35,938 nucleotides of DNA. Origin: an uncultured Collinsella sp. (lineage in GTDB: Bacteria > Actinomycetota > Coriobacteriia > Coriobacteriales > Coriobacteriaceae). Made by a program: the position numbers and the translations under genes. The stretch lies in contig UQZM01000016.1 in assembly GCA_900545615.1 (NCBI GenBank), forward strand, positions 1-35,938, written 5' to 3'. Of this stretch, positions 34,205-35,938 are shown piece by piece. The notes under the pieces are model-generated. The model searched no databases. It had not been told where the DNA came from and was given only the letters and a program-made list of their open reading frames with translations. How positions within the stretch are numbered: position 1 is the first letter of the stretch; each line of letters starts with the position of its first letter.

Positions 34205-34359
34205 GGCGTACTCCTCCCCTGAAATCCACTTTAGTCATAGTCAAACATGCGTATTTTACGCTGTCAACGCGAGCTGAGGCGCCTTTAAGGTTGTTTTAAG
34301 AACTTTTTTAAAGGATGTGGGGATGGCAACTCGTCCGACTCAGGCTCATTGAGAGGCTG

Positions 34360-34812
34360 CTATTCGCTCTGAAAAGGCACATCGCAATCTGCTGACAGCT
34401 CTGCAGGGAGAATGGCAGGCAATGTAAGCGCTCCCATGGGCGAAAGTCCAGTAACAACCATCAAATAGCTCTTTGCATGGGCATATGCCATCGAAATAGC
34501 ATTTGAAAGAAGGTAGTGACGCGCCTCGTCATCGGGAGAGTTCATTGGCATTTGCGCTGAAACCGAGATGGATACTGTAACGCCAGCGTGCATCTTCTCC
34601 TGTGCACCTTCATCTCTGTCAAGGAGGCTGCCAATTACGCACATCTTTAAACTTGCGCGAGCGTCATTACCGTTTTTCCAAAGGTGGACATCTTGGTAGC
34701 TAACGTCAACTTTTAATTCCATGTTATCCGAGGGCGAATCCTCGATATGGAAATCGGAGTCAACGACGAACAAATTCACGATCTGAATTGGAGCAATAAA
34801 ATCCCCACTCAT
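34360..34812 (-). CDS. SecB-like chaperone of a toxin-antitoxin-chaperone module
   Basis: A 150-residue protein with the SecB fold pattern: four beta strands (IVNLFVVDSDFHI, ELKVDVSYQDVHLW, SLKMCVIGSL, GVTVSISVSAQM) then the C-terminal helix and loop (YLLSNAISMAYAHAKSYLMVVTGLSPMGALTLPAILP). SecB itself holds preproteins unfolded; SecB-like members in TAC systems, such as Rv1957 of M. tuberculosis, instead protect the antitoxin. The start overlaps the antitoxin stop (ATGA), giving toxin-antitoxin-chaperone order. GC is visibly lower than in flanking genes, hinting at transfer. Sequence similarity to SecB is low, so this rests on the fold pattern and context. Confidence 0.75.
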   Translation of the reverse strand: MSGDFIAPIQIVNLFVVDSDFHIEDSPSDNMELKVDVSYQDVHLWKNGNDARASLKMCVIGSLLDRDEGAQEKMHAGVTVSISVSAQMPMNSPDDEARHYLLSNAISMAYAHAKSYLMVVTGLSPMGALTLPAILPAELSADCDVPFQSE

Positions 34813-35198
34813 GCTGCCAAACCTCCGGAAATCATCTCGAGATTCACATGCGAGGACGGACGCTCGTTCCTAAAAGACCATTGCTCTCGCACGGAATTGT
34901 TGGATGAAAGAAACGGTAGCTCTTTAGAATAGCTAACGGTAACCTTAGGAACGATATTGATACCCAAAGCGAGCTCGAACCTAGCGATCGTCTTCAACGT
35001 CATATTGGGCTGAGAATTCAACAGCTTCGAAAGCGACTGAAGGCTCATGCCCATACGCTTTGCCAAATCGCTTTTGCTTAAACCCAAATGCTTCATCTCG
35101 CGATGAACAATAAACTCGATATCTAGCGCGTGTTCATAAGCGCGTGTTTCGCTAGTTTCTGTCTCGGCGTAAAAATCAGATAAATCTACTTTTTTCAT
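34809..35198 (-). CDS. HigA-like XRE-family antitoxin with long C-terminal tail
   Basis: A 129-residue protein with a Cro/C1-type helix-turn-helix (about 39-78: LSKSDLAKRMGMSLQSLSKLLN). It ends in about 48 residues (82-129) not needed for the helix-turn-helix, including W107 and several aromatic residues. In TAC systems such an extension (chaperone addiction sequence) makes the antitoxin depend on its SecB-like partner. I chose the ATG at 35198 with GGAG upstream; a TTG at 35222 lacks a ribosome site. It lies 33 bp after the toxin and overlaps the chaperone. Confidence 0.82.
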   Translation of the reverse strand: MKKVDLSDFYAETETSETRAYEHALDIEFIVHREMKHLGLSKSDLAKRMGMSLQSLSKLLNSQPNMTLKTIARFELALGINIVPKVTVSYSKELPFLSSNNSVREQWSFRNERPSSHVNLEMISGGLAA

Positions 35199-35231
35199 TG
35201 TGTTCTCCGTTTCGAAAGCCAAGTATAAAAG

Positions 35232-35645
35232 TCAACGCTCAGATTCCAGAAGCTGACGCGCTATTACGGCTAATCGCTTGGCCCGCTCGATTTCTTTACT
35301 GATATTTCCTGATCCCTGATGTCCTTTAAACCAAAACAATAGAACAATTTTGTCTACGCCCTGACATATGGCATAAATCATCTCTCGATTTGCCCCGTCA
35401 AACCCTTTTAGTTCATAGAGACCAATCTTAGAATCGATACGTCGCAGCTTTGAGGTCCCGCTCGCAACCTTTAAACCGTAATCGTAGATTTTTGAAATCT
35501 GGTCGATCATTTTACGAGCGACAAATATCCGTTTAGGGTCTGACATCATCTTCTGAAATTGAGAGTTGTCAGGAGAAGTCGTCAACTCCCAAAACGGTCG
35601 GCCCTTGGGATCTCTGTATTCGACAAGTTCATATCCTTCTGCCAA
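35232..35645 (-). CDS. HigB/RelE-family toxin (phage Gp49-like)
   Basis: A 137-residue protein of the RelE superfamily, whose members cut mRNA on the ribosome. Visible family parts are the central beta sheet (SKLRRIDSKIGLYELKGFDGANREMIYAI, DKIVLLFWFKGHQG) and the C-terminal helix KEIERAKRLAVIARQLL. The TTG start at 35645 has GGAGGT six bases upstream. It is first in the operon, as in HigBA systems, directly behind the 26-bp palindrome. Length is slightly above typical HigB (90-120), with about 40 extra N-terminal residues. Confidence 0.82.
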   Translation of the reverse strand: MAEGYELVEYRDPKGRPFWELTTSPDNSQFQKMMSDPKRIFVARKMIDQISKIYDYGLKVASGTSKLRRIDSKIGLYELKGFDGANREMIYAICQGVDKIVLLFWFKGHQGSGNISKEIERAKRLAVIARQLLESER

Positions 35646-35665
35646 GGGCCACCTCCATTTCTAGA

Positions 35666-35691
35666 TACACTTAACTTATAAGTTAAGTGTA
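35666..35691. promoter_or_regulatory. 26-bp perfect palindrome, operator of the toxin-antitoxin-chaperone operon
   Basis: The halves TACACTTAACTTA and TAAGTTAAGTGTA are exact reverse complements, with no spacer. On the minus strand it overlaps a likely promoter, TTGTTT-18-TATAAG (TATAAG is in the centre of the palindrome), about 20 bp before the toxin start. The adjoining helix-turn-helix antitoxin is the natural ligand, giving autorepression. Confidence 0.8.
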
Positions 35692-35938
35692 GCTTTTAAA
35701 ACAAGAATAACAAGGTTCACGCTAGATTTCACAGCTCCGATTGATAAACATTCAAGTCAAGCTAGCGCTAAATCCGGAAGTGCGGGGAAAATCAGAGCAT
35801 TGCCGGCCAGACCCCTGTTTTGAGTTCCGCTGACCTGCACTGATAATTGTCCTTGGGGGAAGCGGGCACTGCGGGGCGCGGCGACGGCGCGCGATTTCCG
35901 CGTCGCAGCGCTACCCTGATGCTGAATGCCGGGACGAT
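35692..35938. other. Right edge without a recognisable gene
   Basis: No reading frame of useful length, RNA gene or mobile element is visible. The sequence turns from AT-rich (near the TAC promoter) to very GC-rich after about 35840, with a small stem GCGACG/CGTCGC near the end. It may be the intergenic end of a transferred island or the start of the next gene's upstream region. Confidence 0.3.

Noticed and set aside
35692..35938. Mobile element end or attachment site at the right edge
   Set aside because: The GC shift near the TAC module suggested an island, but I see no transposase, terminal repeat, tRNA gene or direct repeat in the window.

Overview
The window looks like a piece of chromosome from a GC-rich Gram-positive actinobacterium of the class Coriobacteriia, most likely Collinsella or a close relative. 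The reasons are the high GC with strong third-position bias, an HrdB-like primary sigma factor with a long acidic N-terminal region, actinobacterial-style rRNA leader sequence at the left edge, and a Pel polysaccharide locus of the Gram-positive type without outer-membrane genes. The genus is my inference; no 16S sequence lies inside the window. Almost all genes are on the minus strand.

Left part (1-4.6 kb): what looks like the 5' leader of an rRNA operon running off the left edge, then a phosphohexomutase, a homocysteine S-methyltransferase paired with a DtxR/MntR-type metal regulator, and a divergent peptidase T. A perfect 9-2-9 palindrome lies between the two divergent promoters.

Information-processing block (4.8-16.4 kb): rimP-nusA-infB-rbfA-nrnA-truB-ribF-dnaG-rpoD, all minus strand and tightly packed, several with start/stop overlaps. 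The block begins with a good sigma-70 promoter (TTGCAC-17-TATAGT) and an intrinsic-terminator-shaped hairpin just before rimP, so the operon may be attenuated. NusA carries a Cys/His-rich C-terminal tail, and ylxR is absent from its usual place.

Middle (16.7-23.2 kb): a small lipoprotein, leuS with a long inverted repeat in its leader, an IMP dehydrogenase, a ModE-type DNA-binding protein, and a shortened Cys/Met-metabolism PLP-fold protein that seems to lack the catalytic lysine.

Right part (23.4-34.2 kb): one co-directional, overlapping eight-gene run, pelD-pelE-pelA(deacetylase)-pelF-pelG-cotH-vtc-DUF4956. It joins a c-di-GMP-responsive Pel synthase to a CotH-like surface kinase, a VTC polyphosphate polymerase and its membrane partner. 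The pelF gene has an in-frame internal deletion that removes the nucleotide-sugar-binding and catalytic segment, so the pathway may be dead in this strain unless the deletion is an assembly error.

Right edge (34.3-35.7 kb): a lower-GC module of a HigB-like toxin, a HigA-like antitoxin with a long C-terminal tail, and a SecB-like chaperone. It is preceded by a 26-bp perfect palindrome. This has the form of a toxin-antitoxin-chaperone (TAC) system.
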